A stretch of 64,000 nucleotides of DNA from JABDQA01 sp963824415. GTDB lineage: Bacteria; Desulfobacterota; Desulfobulbia; Desulfobulbales; Desulfocapsaceae. The stretch's first letter is position 1; every line of letters begins with the position of its first letter. Position numbers and translations under genes: made by a program. The stretch spans positions 62,001 through 126,000 of the forward strand of contig CAWGPM010000014.1 in the NCBI GenBank assembly GCA_963824415.1, given 5' to 3'. Positions 8,586 through 17,196 of this stretch are shown piece by piece. The notes beneath the pieces are model-generated. The model did no database searches. It was not told where the DNA came from and saw nothing but the letters and a program-made list of their open reading frames with translations.

Positions 8586-9590
8586 ATGATTAAAATTTTT
8601 CTGTCCCACAATCCCGAAGATCTAAGCGTCTATTTCAAGAAGGCCCATGCAGCCCTGACCGGTCTCGGCCAGGTGGTGCTGAACCCCAGGGCCCGTGACC
8701 TGACCACCGAGGAATTAATCGAGGCGGCCCGCGGCTGTGAGGTGGTGGTCTGCCACCGCTCGACCCACGGCAAAAGGCAGATCTTCGAACAGCTTGCCGA
8801 TCTGGCGGTGTTTATCCGGCCCCAGGTCGATATCAGCGATGTCGATGTCGAGGCGGCCTCGGCCCATGATATCCTGGTGGCCAACTCGGTGCCCGCCTTT
8901 ATTCCGGCGACCGCCGAGCTGGCCCTGGCACTGATGCTCGACCTGGCCCGTGACGTGACCGTGTCGACGCTCGAGTTTAAGAAGGGCCGCATGCCGCCGT
9001 CCACTATGGGCAGGCAACTCAGCGGCTCCACCGCCGGTATTATCGGCTATGGCGCCATCGGCAGCTACCTGGCCGGGAAGCTTGTTGCTCTGGGAATGCG
9101 GGTGCTGGTCAGCGACCCGTATGTCACCGCAGACCAGGAAGGGGTGGAGCAGGTTGTGCTGGAGAAGTTGCTGGCCGAGTCCGATTTCGTGGTACCGCTG
9201 GCGGTGGCCAATGCAGAGACTGAAAATCTGATCAATGCAGACACCCTGGCTCTGGTGAAGCCCGAGGCCTATTTCGTCAATGTCTCGCGCGGCAATCTGG
9301 TGGATGAACAGGCGCTCGAGGCAGCTTACCGGGAAAAGCGTATCGCCAAAATAGCAATGGATGTTGGCCGCGGCCCGGATCAGCGGCCTTCTTCCCATAT
9401 GGCGGAGCTGGATGGGGTGGTGGCCACCCCGCATCTGGGGGGGCTGACCGTGCAGAATGCCGAAGCCCAGGCCTGGAGCGCAGTCGAACAGGTTGAGGCG
9501 ATTCTGGCAGGTAAGATGCCGCCCAGAACCATCAATCCATCCAGCAACGGGCGCTTAAAAAAGCTCTGGACGACGTTGAATGCCGACTGA
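8586..9590 (+). CDS. D-isomer-specific 2-hydroxyacid dehydrogenase
   Basis: The 334-residue protein has the D-2-hydroxyacid dehydrogenase layout, with a split catalytic domain around a Rossmann domain. The NAD-binding motif is AGIIGYGAIGSYLAGKL (~residues 145-160). The catalytic Arg is in VNVSRGNLVDEQAL and the His in ATPHLGGLT near residue 280. DVGRGPDQRPSS replaces the usual DVFxxEP segment. It would reduce a 2-keto acid or oxidise its D-2-hydroxy acid with NAD(H). It closes the block started by the SDR gene and is followed by a terminator at 9664-9712. Substrate unknown. Confidence 0.88.
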   Translation: MIKIFLSHNPEDLSVYFKKAHAALTGLGQVVLNPRARDLTTEELIEAARGCEVVVCHRSTHGKRQIFEQLADLAVFIRPQVDISDVDVEAASAHDILVANSVPAFIPATAELALALMLDLARDVTVSTLEFKKGRMPPSTMGRQLSGSTAGIIGYGAIGSYLAGKLVALGMRVLVSDPYVTADQEGVEQVVLEKLLAESDFVVPLAVANAETENLINADTLALVKPEAYFVNVSRGNLVDEQALEAAYREKRIAKIAMDVGRGPDQRPSSHMAELDGVVATPHLGGLTVQNAEAQAWSAVEQVEAILAGKMPPRTINPSSNGRLKKLWTTLNAD

Positions 9591-9663
9591 CCAGTTTGCC
9601 ACCGCCGCAGGCGTCAGGGCTTTTACCGGATTGATTCGACTGAGTCCCAAAACGCGAAAGCAT

Positions 9664-9712
9664 AAGCCTGGTCGCCTGTCTCGGCAAAGCAGTCTCTCGT
9701 CCAGGCTTTTTT
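9664..9712 (+). terminator. Rho-independent terminator after the dehydrogenase gene
   Basis: AAGCCTGG (9664-9671) pairs with CCAGGCTT (9701-9708) and is followed by a run of T to 9712. The rest of the 387-base gap 9591-9977 shows no gene and probably contains the promoter of the next gene. Confidence 0.7.
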
Positions 9713-9977
9713 AAGAAAAAGTGCGGGGTTAAACTTTGTCTTCAAAGTGGGGAAATTGACCGGGAGGCAATCTGCACATTCTGCCCTCGGGTGCCGTCTC
9801 CTCGTTTTCCCCCTATATATCGACGTCGATCAGCTCCGGCGCAGCCGGGGAATGGCTCCGCAAATTGTGGGTCGAACCTGCGAAATATTGTTAAATTCCA
9901 TTACCATGCAATAACGATTCACCGGCGACCGATTGCACGATTCACCAGGCATAACCACCGGACGTGGAGAACGAGCT

Positions 9978-11141
9978 ATGCGCATTTCCGAGATCAGGAG
10001 TCACGTGATTCAGTACCCGCTCGAAGAGGAACTGGGCTATTCGCAGCAATACTATACGATGCGCACGGCCCATATCGTCGAGGTAATCACCGACCAGGGG
10101 CTTGTCGGCTGGGGCGAATGTTTCGGCGGCGGCGGTGTGGCCCTGGCCAACCGGACCATCGTCGAACAGACCATAGCGCCGATGCTGATCGGCATGAATC
10201 CACTGGACCGGGAAGTGATCTGGCACAAGGTATACAACCTCCTGCGGGACCATGGCCAGAAAGGTATGCCCATCCAGTCGCTGTCAGGCATCGATATCGC
10301 GCTTTGGGATATCGCCGGAAAGGCCTTGAACCTGCCACTCTATCAAATGCTGGGCGGCGCCTTCAGACAGAAGATTCCAGCCTACGGCTATGGCATGATG
10401 CTGCAGCGGGTGGATGATCTGGCGGAGCGTTTTGCAGCTGAAAGCGCAGCCATTATCGAGCAGGGATTTAAGGCGGTGAAAATGAAGATCGGCCGGGGCC
10501 CGAAGGAAGATATCGAACTGGTCGAAGCGGTGCGTGGCTCGATCGGCCCCGACATCAAGCTGATGGTCGATGCCAACCACGCTTACACGGCCCGGGAGGC
10601 GATTCCGCTGGGCCGGGCGCTCGAGCAGCTCGATGTCTACTGGTTCGAAGAGCCGGTGACTTCGGAAGACCATCAGGGCTATCGTGATCTGTGTCTGGCA
10701 CTGGATATGAACATCGCCGGGGGCGAAGGTGAGTTTACCCGCTGGGGCTTCAGGGATCTGATCGAGAAACGATGCGTCGATCTGCTGCAGCCCGAAGTCT
10801 GTGGGCTGGGCGGGATCACCGAGTATCTCAAGGTGCTGGCTCTGGCCCATACTCATTTCGTGCCCGTGGTAAATCACGTCTGGGGCTCTGCGGTGGCGGT
10901 GGCGGTCAATCTCCATCTGCTGGCAGCGCTGCCGGATCTGCCGGGCGGGGCCCATCCGGTACAGCCGATGCTGGAGTATGACACGACCCCGAACCGCTTC
11001 CGCGAGGAACTGCTGCTCGAGTCACTGGGCATCCTTGACCAGGTAAAGGAAAACGGCGGCTTTGTCTCATTGCCGCAGGGACCCGGGTTGGGAGTTGAGG
11101 TCGACCGTGAGTTTCTGGCTCATTTTGCGGTAGCCTCCTGA
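9978..11141 (+). CDS. Mandelate racemase/muconate lactonizing (enolase superfamily) enzyme
   Basis: The ATG at 9978 follows GGAGA at a suitable distance; an in-frame start 45 bases earlier lacks a ribosome site. The 387-residue protein has an N-terminal capping domain and a TIM barrel with KAVKMKIGRG (K168/K170, the KxK acid/base motif). Metal ligands lie in LMVDANHAY, WFEEPV and AGGEGEF, and the acid/base His in VVNHVWGS near the C-terminal third. These residues define the mandelate racemase subgroup (KxK plus His-Asp dyad), which includes sugar-acid dehydratases and D-galactarolactone cycloisomerase. The enzyme removes a proton alpha to a carboxylate. The neighbouring lactonase-like and aldolase genes support sugar-acid breakdown. 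Confidence 0.9.
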   Translation: MRISEIRSHVIQYPLEEELGYSQQYYTMRTAHIVEVITDQGLVGWGECFGGGGVALANRTIVEQTIAPMLIGMNPLDREVIWHKVYNLLRDHGQKGMPIQSLSGIDIALWDIAGKALNLPLYQMLGGAFRQKIPAYGYGMMLQRVDDLAERFAAESAAIIEQGFKAVKMKIGRGPKEDIELVEAVRGSIGPDIKLMVDANHAYTAREAIPLGRALEQLDVYWFEEPVTSEDHQGYRDLCLALDMNIAGGEGEFTRWGFRDLIEKRCVDLLQPEVCGLGGITEYLKVLALAHTHFVPVVNHVWGSAVAVAVNLHLLAALPDLPGGAHPVQPMLEYDTTPNRFREELLLESLGILDQVKENGGFVSLPQGPGLGVEVDREFLAHFAVAS

Positions 11142-11240
11142 GCGGATCAAGGTCAAAGCCGGGACCGGCCTTTGCGGGAAGGTTCTGAGATGAAACGCGG
11201 GTGCTGCAGTTTACCAGAAGCTAAATAACGAGAGGGAACC

Positions 11241-12002
11241 ATGTTTACCAGAGAAAACAAGGTGAAGCGCTGGCTGGCGGAAGGTGCAAATATTACCCCG
11301 ATGTGGACTCAGTCGGGCAGTCCCACCATCGTCGAAGCAGCGGTCTATGCCGGCTGGCAGACCATCTTGATAGACAACGAGCACGGCTATACCGACCTGG
11401 AGACCACCATCCACCTGATCCGTGCGGTGGAGGGCGCCGGCGGGGAGGTGATAGTGCGGGTACCCTGGAACGATCAGGTATACCTGAAACGCATTCTAGA
11501 TATCGGCGTTCAGTCATTGATGATTCCGATGGTCAACGACAGGGAATCGGCGCAGGAGGCGGTTGCCGCCTGCCGCTATCCCCCCGCAGGCAGGCGGGGG
11601 TATGCCGCGCCGATGGTTCGGGCTTCGGGTTATGGGGCCGACTCCGGCTATGGCGCCAGAGCCAACGCTGAACTGCTGCTGATCGCCCAGATCGAGCACG
11701 TGGATGCGGTAGAGCAGATCGAGGAAATCGCTGCGGTCGAAGGTATCGACATGCTGTTTATCGGACCGATGGATTTTGCCGGATCGATGGGGTGCTTCGA
11801 GGGGCTCACAGAACCCGAAGTGATTGCTGCGATCCAGAATGTGGAGCAGCGTATATTGGGATCAGGCACCATGCTAGGCGGATTTCCGCTGCCCGGCACT
11901 GCTACTGCAAAGCTGCTCGAGCGGGGCTACCGACTGGTCGCCGGACAGGCGGATATCTGGTTGTTCAGCAGGGCCGCTGCGCAGGCGCTGGAAAATCTAT
12001 AG
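11241..12002 (+). CDS. HpcH/HpaI-family class II aldolase
   Basis: The 253-residue protein matches metal-dependent pyruvate-class aldolases such as HpaI, GarL and RhmA. Diagnostic blocks are AGWQTILIDNEHG near residue 38 (the acidic-Glu-His segment), IVRVPWND with the substrate Arg, and FIGPMDFAGSMG near residue 175 with the metal-proximal GPxD. Members cleave 4-hydroxy-2-oxo acids, including 5-keto-4-deoxyglucarate and 2-keto-3-deoxyrhamnonate, to pyruvate or tartronate semialdehyde plus an aldehyde. Directly downstream of the enolase-superfamily enzyme it is the obvious carbon-carbon cleavage step. AGAGGGAACC upstream serves as ribosome site. A large imperfect inverted repeat starts at its stop codon. 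Confidence 0.9.
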   Translation: MFTRENKVKRWLAEGANITPMWTQSGSPTIVEAAVYAGWQTILIDNEHGYTDLETTIHLIRAVEGAGGEVIVRVPWNDQVYLKRILDIGVQSLMIPMVNDRESAQEAVAACRYPPAGRRGYAAPMVRASGYGADSGYGARANAELLLIAQIEHVDAVEQIEEIAAVEGIDMLFIGPMDFAGSMGCFEGLTEPEVIAAIQNVEQRILGSGTMLGGFPLPGTATAKLLERGYRLVAGQADIWLFSRAAAQALENL

Positions 12003-12131
12003 CCTGGCGTTCACGAGTTGATACTGCCTACTATCCCGCGTCGCTTTTGGGGAGGGTATATTAGGTATATAACCTTCCCCAAGTCTCCTTGGCTAGCAGG
12101 CCGTCTCAACGCGTGAACGTCAGCCTGGCAG
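12001..12131. repeat. Imperfect 130-bp inverted repeat with an inner hairpin
   Basis: The left arm from 12001 (GGCGTTCACGAGTTGA region) is complementary to the right arm around 12090-12131 (TCAACGCGTGAACGTCAG region) at roughly 29 of 36 positions. The inner arms (TTGGGGAGGGT near 12047 and AACCTTCCCCAA ending 12082) form a tight stem. There is no T run, so it is not a standard terminator, although it separates the aldolase gene from the convergent CBS gene. It could be a miniature element or a bidirectional transcript-end structure. A related stretch, CATGAACGTCAGGCTGACAG, occurs at 25590. Confidence 0.6.
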
Positions 12132-12209
12132 GCGGTTTCAAAATATGAAATGTTCAGGATAGGTTTATGGCATTACAGGGTTTAAAACCTTTCTACTTCA
12201 GAAACCCTG

Positions 12210-12884
12210 CTACTTGCTGGCCAGCTGATCCAGGTACCACTTCATCGGATCGAGCAGCTCGAAGCCCTGCTCCAGCAGTTTCTTTTTGATGGCCATGACA
12301 TTGTTGGTCAGCAGATACGGGAAAATGGCCCGTTTCTCCTGGGCCCAGTCGCGGGCCACCAATACGCTGCCCATGGAGACGTTTTCTTCGGTGACGATAT
12401 CGACGATTCGCTTCAGCTGCCCGGTCTTTTCCGTGACCAGGATGCAGAGCAGGGTGCCCGGTTCATTGATCCCCATGATATTGACAAAAGCCTGCAGCAG
12501 GTCACGGGTAGACATGATGCCTTTCAGGTGACCCTCTTCGTCGACCACCGGCAGGGCGCCGACCTTTTTCTGACCAATGACCAGCAGGGTGTCCTGCAGG
12601 GTATAATAGGGAGAAATGGTGATCGGGTCTCTGGTCATGATTTTTTCGACCGGGTGCTGCATTACTTCAGCCAGGGTTCGCTGGTACGCTTCCTCGGTGA
12701 GAAGCGATGAGGGATAGGCGTCTCGCATGTCGCGATCGGTGATGATCCCGACCAGTTTGTCATTGCCGTCAACCACCGGCAGGTGACGGAAATTGTTATC
12801 CTGCATCAGCGCTTTGGCTTCTGCCAGCTTGGTTTCGGGCCTGACTGAGATCAGGTCCGTCTTCATTTTTTCAAAAACAAACAT
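12210..12884 (-). CDS. CBS-domain protein, AcuB-like
   Basis: The 224-residue soluble protein has two CBS motifs in the first ~130 residues. The first reads MKTDLISVRPETKLAEA with HLPVVDGNDKLVGIITDRD, and the second reads MTRDPITISPYYTL with ALPVVDEEGHLKGIMSTRD. A C-terminal ACT-like region follows (LCILVTEKTGQLKRIVDIV). CBS pairs bind adenylates such as AMP, ATP or SAM and act as energy sensors. The same architecture is found in AcuB of the Bacillus acuABC operon. It is downstream of an AcuC-like deacetylase gene on the same strand with a 55-base gap and its own GGAGG site. The AcuB role is inferred from this linkage. Confidence 0.85.
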   Translation of the reverse strand: MFVFEKMKTDLISVRPETKLAEAKALMQDNNFRHLPVVDGNDKLVGIITDRDMRDAYPSSLLTEEAYQRTLAEVMQHPVEKIMTRDPITISPYYTLQDTLLVIGQKKVGALPVVDEEGHLKGIMSTRDLLQAFVNIMGINEPGTLLCILVTEKTGQLKRIVDIVTEENVSMGSVLVARDWAQEKRAIFPYLLTNNVMAIKKKLLEQGFELLDPMKWYLDQLASK

Positions 12885-12939
12885 TGCGGCCTCCGCTTAT
12901 TCAGATATCGAGATAGTTTTCATTGGGGGGTAACAGTTC

Positions 12940-13893
12940 TTATATTTCCATTAGTTTTCTAATATGGTTGGCCACCAGCATGGGCAGAATGTCGAGGTTG
13001 TAGCCGCCTTCGAGAACCGAGACGACCCGTCCCTCGGCGCTGCCGTTGACCAGACCGAGAATCGTGTCATTGACGAAATCATAGCCTTCGGTGCTCAGGC
13101 TGGTGCCGGACATCAGATCGGACTCATGGGCGTCGAAACCGGCCGAGAGCAATACCGCCTCGGGCTTGAATTTGTCGATGGCGGGTACCAGGTCCGAGAG
13201 CAGCTTTTCCCGGTACTCCTCATCTCCTCTGCCCGGCAGAATCGGCGAGTTCAGGGTGTAGCCCTCGCCGGTGGAAAAGCCGGTTTCGAATTCCCGTCCG
13301 GTTCCCGGGTAGGCAAAAGAAGGATGTTCGTGGATCGAATAGTAGAATACCGTATCGTCGGTATCGAAGATGTGCTGGGTGCCGTTGCCATGGTGGACAT
13401 CGAAATCGATGATTGCCACCCGCTGAACATCCCACTGTTTCTGCAGGTAGCGCGCCCCGATGGCGACATTGTTGAAATAGCAGAAGCCCATGGCCTGGTT
13501 GGCCTCGGCATGATGGCCGGGCGGGCGGACGGCGCAGAAGGCGTTTTTGACCTCCCGGTTCATCACCGCATCGATTGCCTTGAGTACCCCGCCAACTGCA
13601 AGCAGCGCGATATCGTAGGTGTCGCGGCAGATGGAATTGTCCTGATGTTCGAAATCGGGCAGGCCCCACAGGCATGCCTCTTCAAATTTCATGATGTAGT
13701 GGATATTGTGGACTGCCTCGATCCAGCGCTGATTGGCCGGTTCGGCCTTGATAGGAACAAGCTGCTCGAGCAGCCCCGCCTTTGAGAGCCCGTCGATAAT
13801 TACCTTGAGCCGCTCGGAACATTCAGGGTGGCCATTAAAAGTTTTGTGGTGCAGATACTTTTCGTCGAAAACAAAGCCGGTTTTCTTCATCAT
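12940..13893 (-). CDS. acuC: Histone deacetylase-superfamily protein, AcuC-like
   Basis: The 317-residue protein has all landmarks of zinc-dependent class I/II type deacetylases. The His-His pair is in RPPGHHAEANQAMGFCYFN, zinc ligands are in IIDFDVHHGNGTQ and LSAGFDAH, and the catalytic Tyr region is VLEGGYNL. Bacterial members include AcuC, which removes acetyl groups from acetyl-CoA synthetase lysines, and acetylpolyamine amidohydrolases. The CBS gene downstream and a GNAT-containing gene divergently upstream point to AcuC-like lysine deacetylation. Two consecutive ATG codons (13893, 13890) are possible starts. Confidence 0.88.
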   Translation of the reverse strand: MMKKTGFVFDEKYLHHKTFNGHPECSERLKVIIDGLSKAGLLEQLVPIKAEPANQRWIEAVHNIHYIMKFEEACLWGLPDFEHQDNSICRDTYDIALLAVGGVLKAIDAVMNREVKNAFCAVRPPGHHAEANQAMGFCYFNNVAIGARYLQKQWDVQRVAIIDFDVHHGNGTQHIFDTDDTVFYYSIHEHPSFAYPGTGREFETGFSTGEGYTLNSPILPGRGDEEYREKLLSDLVPAIDKFKPEAVLLSAGFDAHESDLMSGTSLSTEGYDFVNDTILGLVNGSAEGRVVSVLEGGYNLDILPMLVANHIRKLMEI

Positions 13894-14109
13894 TCTTCCC
13901 GTCCTGTTGGTGCTGTCCGGTCCATGATTGGCGCTGTCATCTTACCTTTTAGCTCAAGATACCCTAGCGTGTGGCGCTGCTTCCGGCAATATATTTTTCC
14001 AGTCTGCACCCACCCCCGTGGGATGGCGCTCGATTTGCTTGCCAAAACGCGTCACAACCAATAGGGTGAGTCAGAAATAAGGCTATCATCCACACGGCGG
14101 GAGGACGAG

Positions 14110-15987
14110 ATGAGAAATAAATCGGGATACTGGGCGGACAACTACCAGCAGAACAGGCTGTCGGTGAGTCAGGCTATTGCCAAGATTCAATCGGGACAGC
14201 GGGTTTTTATCGGGTCGTCCTGCGGTGAGCCCCAGCACCTGGTCAAGGGGCTGGCCGATGCCAGCCTGCTGTTCACCGATCTGGAAATCGTCAGGCTGTT
14301 CAGCGCTGAATCCACCTCGCTGTCGCGCATCGCCGATAAATCGAAATCGCAGAACCTCAATATCCGTTCCTTTTATCTGGGCTCGGCTGATTCCGAGAGC
14401 TTCAAGGGCGATCTGCGTTTTATCACGCCGATCAACCTCTCCGATATCCACCGTTTGATCAAATCGCGCCTGCTGCCGATCCAGGTGGCGCTGATCCAGG
14501 TGACGCCTCCGGATGATTTCGGCTGGATGAGCCTCGGGATTTCAGTCGATGTGACTGCCTCGGCCGCCGCGGCAGCCGACCTGGTGATTGCCCAGGTCAA
14601 CCGGAATATGCCCCGGGTTCAGGGGCGGAGCAATATCCATGTCAACGATATAGACTATTTTGTCGAGTACGACGAGGATCTGCGGGCCATCGGCGAGTAC
14701 CCCGAAGTAGCCGCGGCGGGCACCATCGCCAAATATGTCTCACGTCTGGTGGATGACGGCTCCACCATGCAGATGTCGCTGGGGGCGACCTCGGACGCCA
14801 ATATCGCCGCGCTGCTGGAGAAAAACGATCTCGGCATTCACACCCAGTATGTGACCAACACCATCATGAAACTGATGGCCATGGGGGTGGTGACCAACCG
14901 GAAAAAGGGATTCAACAACGGTAAGATCATCTGCAGCAACGCGATCGGTACCAAGGATCTCTACGACCTGCTCGACAACAATTCAGCGGTGGAATTCCAC
15001 CCATCCAAATATGTCAACGATCCGCGGGTCATCTCGCAGAACAACAAGATGGTGGCAATGAATATCGGCAAAGAGATCGATCTCACCGGCCAGGTGGCCG
15101 CCGATGCGCTGGCCTTCAACAACTTTTCCGGGGTGACCGGAATCGTCGACTTTTTCCGGGGTGCCTCGATGTCCAAGGGCGGCAAGTCGATACTGATGCT
15201 GACCTCGACGAAAAACAACGACCAGCAGAGCCGGATCGTGCCCAGGCTGCAGAACATTGCGGTGGTCGTGCCGCGCGGTGAGGTGCAGTATGTGGTTACC
15301 GAATATGGCTCGGTGAACCTGTTCGGCAAGTCGATCCAGGAGCGGGCCATTGCGCTGATCTCGATTGCGCATCCGGATTTCCGCGACAATTTGTTCGAGC
15401 AGGCCAAGGAAATAGGCCTGCTCGGCCCCGAGCGCTCACTCCGAGAAGAGATGCACGCCACCTACCCGCTGTATCTGGAGGAAACCAGGATCATCAACCG
15501 GCGCAAGCTCACCTTCCGGCCGGTCAAACTGACCGACGAGCGCCCCCTGCAGGAGCACTATTACGGGCTGGACAAGATCGATGTGGTGTCGCGGTTTTTC
15601 CATGAGAAGACCAGCTTTGTCTCCAAACAGATCGAACGAACCTTTATCATCGACTACAGCCGCGATCTGACCATCGTTGCAGTCGAGGGACAACCTGGCT
15701 ACGAGACGGTACTGGCGGTCGGTGAATACTACACCAATCCGGAGACCAATATTGCCGAGATCGCCTTTTCGGTGCAGAAGGACTGGCAGGGCATGGGCTT
15801 GTCCTCAATCGTCATCAAGAAGCTGGCGGAAGGCGCCAGGGACAGTGGTATCATAGGTTTTTCGGCCTATACATCAAAAGACAACAAGCGCATGATCAAG
15901 CTTTTTCACAGCCTCGACTACGATGTAAAAATCACCGGAGAAGGGGAAATGGTGAACCTGGAAGCCCGTTTCACAGAGCAGAGCTGA
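14110..15987 (+). CDS. Acetyl-CoA hydrolase/transferase fused to a C-terminal GNAT acetyltransferase
   Basis: This is a 625-residue two-domain protein. Residues 1-~450 match acetyl-CoA hydrolase / 4-hydroxybutyrate CoA-transferase proteins, with blocks VFIGSSCGEPQHLVKGL, EVAAAGTIAKYVSRLVDDG, MSLGATSDANIA and VVTEYGSVNLFGKS. Residues ~480-620 form a GNAT domain with the acetyl-CoA loop DWQGMGLSSIVIKKLAEGAR and NKRMIKLFHSLDY. It begins after GGGAGGACGAG, divergent from acuC across 216 bases. The CoA-transferase half moves CoA between acids; the GNAT half probably acetylates protein lysines, opposing the AcuC-like deacetylase. The pairing with AcuB- and AcuC-like neighbours is an acuABC-like set with AcuA embedded in the fusion, an inference from context. 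Confidence 0.86.
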   Translation: MRNKSGYWADNYQQNRLSVSQAIAKIQSGQRVFIGSSCGEPQHLVKGLADASLLFTDLEIVRLFSAESTSLSRIADKSKSQNLNIRSFYLGSADSESFKGDLRFITPINLSDIHRLIKSRLLPIQVALIQVTPPDDFGWMSLGISVDVTASAAAAADLVIAQVNRNMPRVQGRSNIHVNDIDYFVEYDEDLRAIGEYPEVAAAGTIAKYVSRLVDDGSTMQMSLGATSDANIAALLEKNDLGIHTQYVTNTIMKLMAMGVVTNRKKGFNNGKIICSNAIGTKDLYDLLDNNSAVEFHPSKYVNDPRVISQNNKMVAMNIGKEIDLTGQVAADALAFNNFSGVTGIVDFFRGASMSKGGKSILMLTSTKNNDQQSRIVPRLQNIAVVVPRGEVQYVVTEYGSVNLFGKSIQERAIALISIAHPDFRDNLFEQAKEIGLLGPERSLREEMHATYPLYLEETRIINRRKLTFRPVKLTDERPLQEHYYGLDKIDVVSRFFHEKTSFVSKQIERTFIIDYSRDLTIVAVEGQPGYETVLAVGEYYTNPETNIAEIAFSVQKDWQGMGLSSIVIKKLAEGARDSGIIGFSAYTSKDNKRMIKLFHSLDYDVKITGEGEMVNLEARFTEQS

Positions 15988-16003
15988 ATCACCCGTGGTT
16001 AGG

Positions 16004-16024
16004 CAACAGCTATATTAGCTGTTG
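16004..16024 (+). terminator. Short hairpin after the CoA-transferase gene
   Basis: CAACAGCTA (16004-16012) pairs perfectly with TAGCTGTTG (16016-16024) around a 3-base loop. No T run follows, so intrinsic termination is doubtful. Confidence 0.35.
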
Positions 16025-16104
16025 AAGTTGCTGCATAATCACGGTAAGTTCCGTGTCGTAAATGTCCTATGGGGGCCGGTTTAATTCCAGAACAGGTAGG
16101 GGGT

Positions 16105-16443
16105 ATGGGTGTCATGCAGGAGCGTCGCGCAGCATTTCGCATGGATGTCGCCACCAAGGCGGTTTGCCGGTTGAGTGCAGGGGATCAACAGATCAGTGGC
16201 GCTATTCGAGATATCAGTATTGCCGGGCTTTTCATGCTGTGCGAGCACAAGCCGGCCATCGGGACTGTCTATGAGGTCGAGATCATGCTGGCCGGCAAAC
16301 ACAGCCAGATGGTGATTGAAAAGATGACCGGCAGCGTGGTGCGAACCAGCGGGGCCGGCCTGGCCATCCGTTTCGACAAGCGTTTCGAGTGGTTTGCAAT
16401 GGTGCCCCTTTACTTTCACACCACCAGCGAATTCCAAAAATAG
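16105..16443 (+). CDS. PilZ-domain protein
   Basis: A single-domain PilZ protein of 112 residues when started at the ATG at 16105 behind AGGTAGGGGG (16114 is a possible internal ATG). The c-di-GMP signature is present: an Arg-rich start ERRAAFRMDV followed by DISIAGLFM, the DxSxxG element. PilZ domains bind cyclic di-GMP and act as allosteric modules. Stand-alone forms usually control motility, secretion or polysaccharide synthesis through partner proteins. It stands alone between the CoA-transferase gene and the convergent psp genes, so no target can be named. Confidence 0.82.
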   Translation: MGVMQERRAAFRMDVATKAVCRLSAGDQQISGAIRDISIAGLFMLCEHKPAIGTVYEVEIMLAGKHSQMVIEKMTGSVVRTSGAGLAIRFDKRFEWFAMVPLYFHTTSEFQK

Positions 16444-16525
16444 CCGGGCAGCTGGCGTTCTGCCCGGAACCATCAGTCAGAGTATTGCCGTCTATCGCGC
16501 TCTACTGCTGCAGCGCGGGACCGGC

Positions 16526-16912
16526 TCAGTTAGATGAGTTGAATTTTCGATCCCACTCGTATTCCCGGTCGGTGACGCTGTCCTCCATGCGCCGGATTCT
16601 GCGCTCCAGGTCGTGGAATTTCTTTTTCAGCCGCTGGGCGGCGCTCTGCGGAGATTGGGCGTAGGTGTCGTAAAATTCCCGTTCATCTTCGTTTGCAAAA
16701 GAGCTCACCGGTTCTGCTTTCATCAGCAGCGCGGCAACCAGGTAGATACCGATCACCGGCCAGAAGCCACTCAATAGAAAAATGATCACCATCCCTGCCC
16801 GTACCCAGAACACCGAGATGTCGAAGTAGTCCGCCACACCCCGGCAGACGCCGAGGATCAGCCCGTTTCTGGATCGGTAGATGCCGCGTTTCCTGGTTCT
16901 ATATTCTGTCAT
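16526..16912 (-). CDS. pspC: Phage shock protein C (PspC-domain)
   Basis: The 128-residue protein begins with a basic stretch (RTRKRGIYRSRNG) and LGVCRGVADYFD, the PspC signature. A hydrophobic membrane segment follows at about residues 32-60, and the C-terminal half ends in a coiled-coil rich in charged residues. In Enterobacteria PspC works with PspB in the inner membrane to sense damage and sequester PspA away from PspF. The start overlaps the pspB stop by 4 bases, so the pair is translationally coupled. Confidence 0.92.
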   Translation of the reverse strand: MTEYRTRKRGIYRSRNGLILGVCRGVADYFDISVFWVRAGMVIIFLLSGFWPVIGIYLVAALLMKAEPVSSFANEDEREFYDTYAQSPQSAAQRLKKKFHDLERRIRRMEDSVTDREYEWDRKFNSSN

Positions 16913-17157
16913 TGTCTATCTCCGTCTGTGTCGTGCCTGTCCATCAATATGGTTTCGAGTGCTTCGATGCGCTGCTCCATGTTCTCCAGACCTCGATACA
17001 TTTCCTGGAACATTTTGGCCTCTTCCCGGCTAGCCTGGCCCGGGGCACCGGAACGTGACTGGCGCATTTTGAAAATGACCAGGACGGTGCCGCAGAGCAG
17101 CCCGGCAAGGGTTACGATCGAGCCGAAAACGATTGCTACGATGATCACGGTTTGCAT
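16909..17157 (-). CDS. pspB: Phage shock protein B
   Basis: This small 82-residue membrane protein has an N-terminal transmembrane helix (residues 3-28) and a charged, leucine-zipper-like cytoplasmic helix (MYRGLENMEQRIEALETIL). That length and layout are typical of PspB, the partner of PspC in regulating PspA. It lies 39 bases downstream of pspA and overlaps pspC. The call depends as much on gene order as on sequence, as PspB proteins are short and divergent. Confidence 0.85.
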   Translation of the reverse strand: MQTVIIVAIVFGSIVTLAGLLCGTVLVIFKMRQSRSGAPGQASREEAKMFQEMYRGLENMEQRIEALETILMDRHDTDGDRQ

Positions 17158-17196
17158 GGTTTAGGCCGTTGCTGAAGGTGGCGTTTGATGGTGGGG

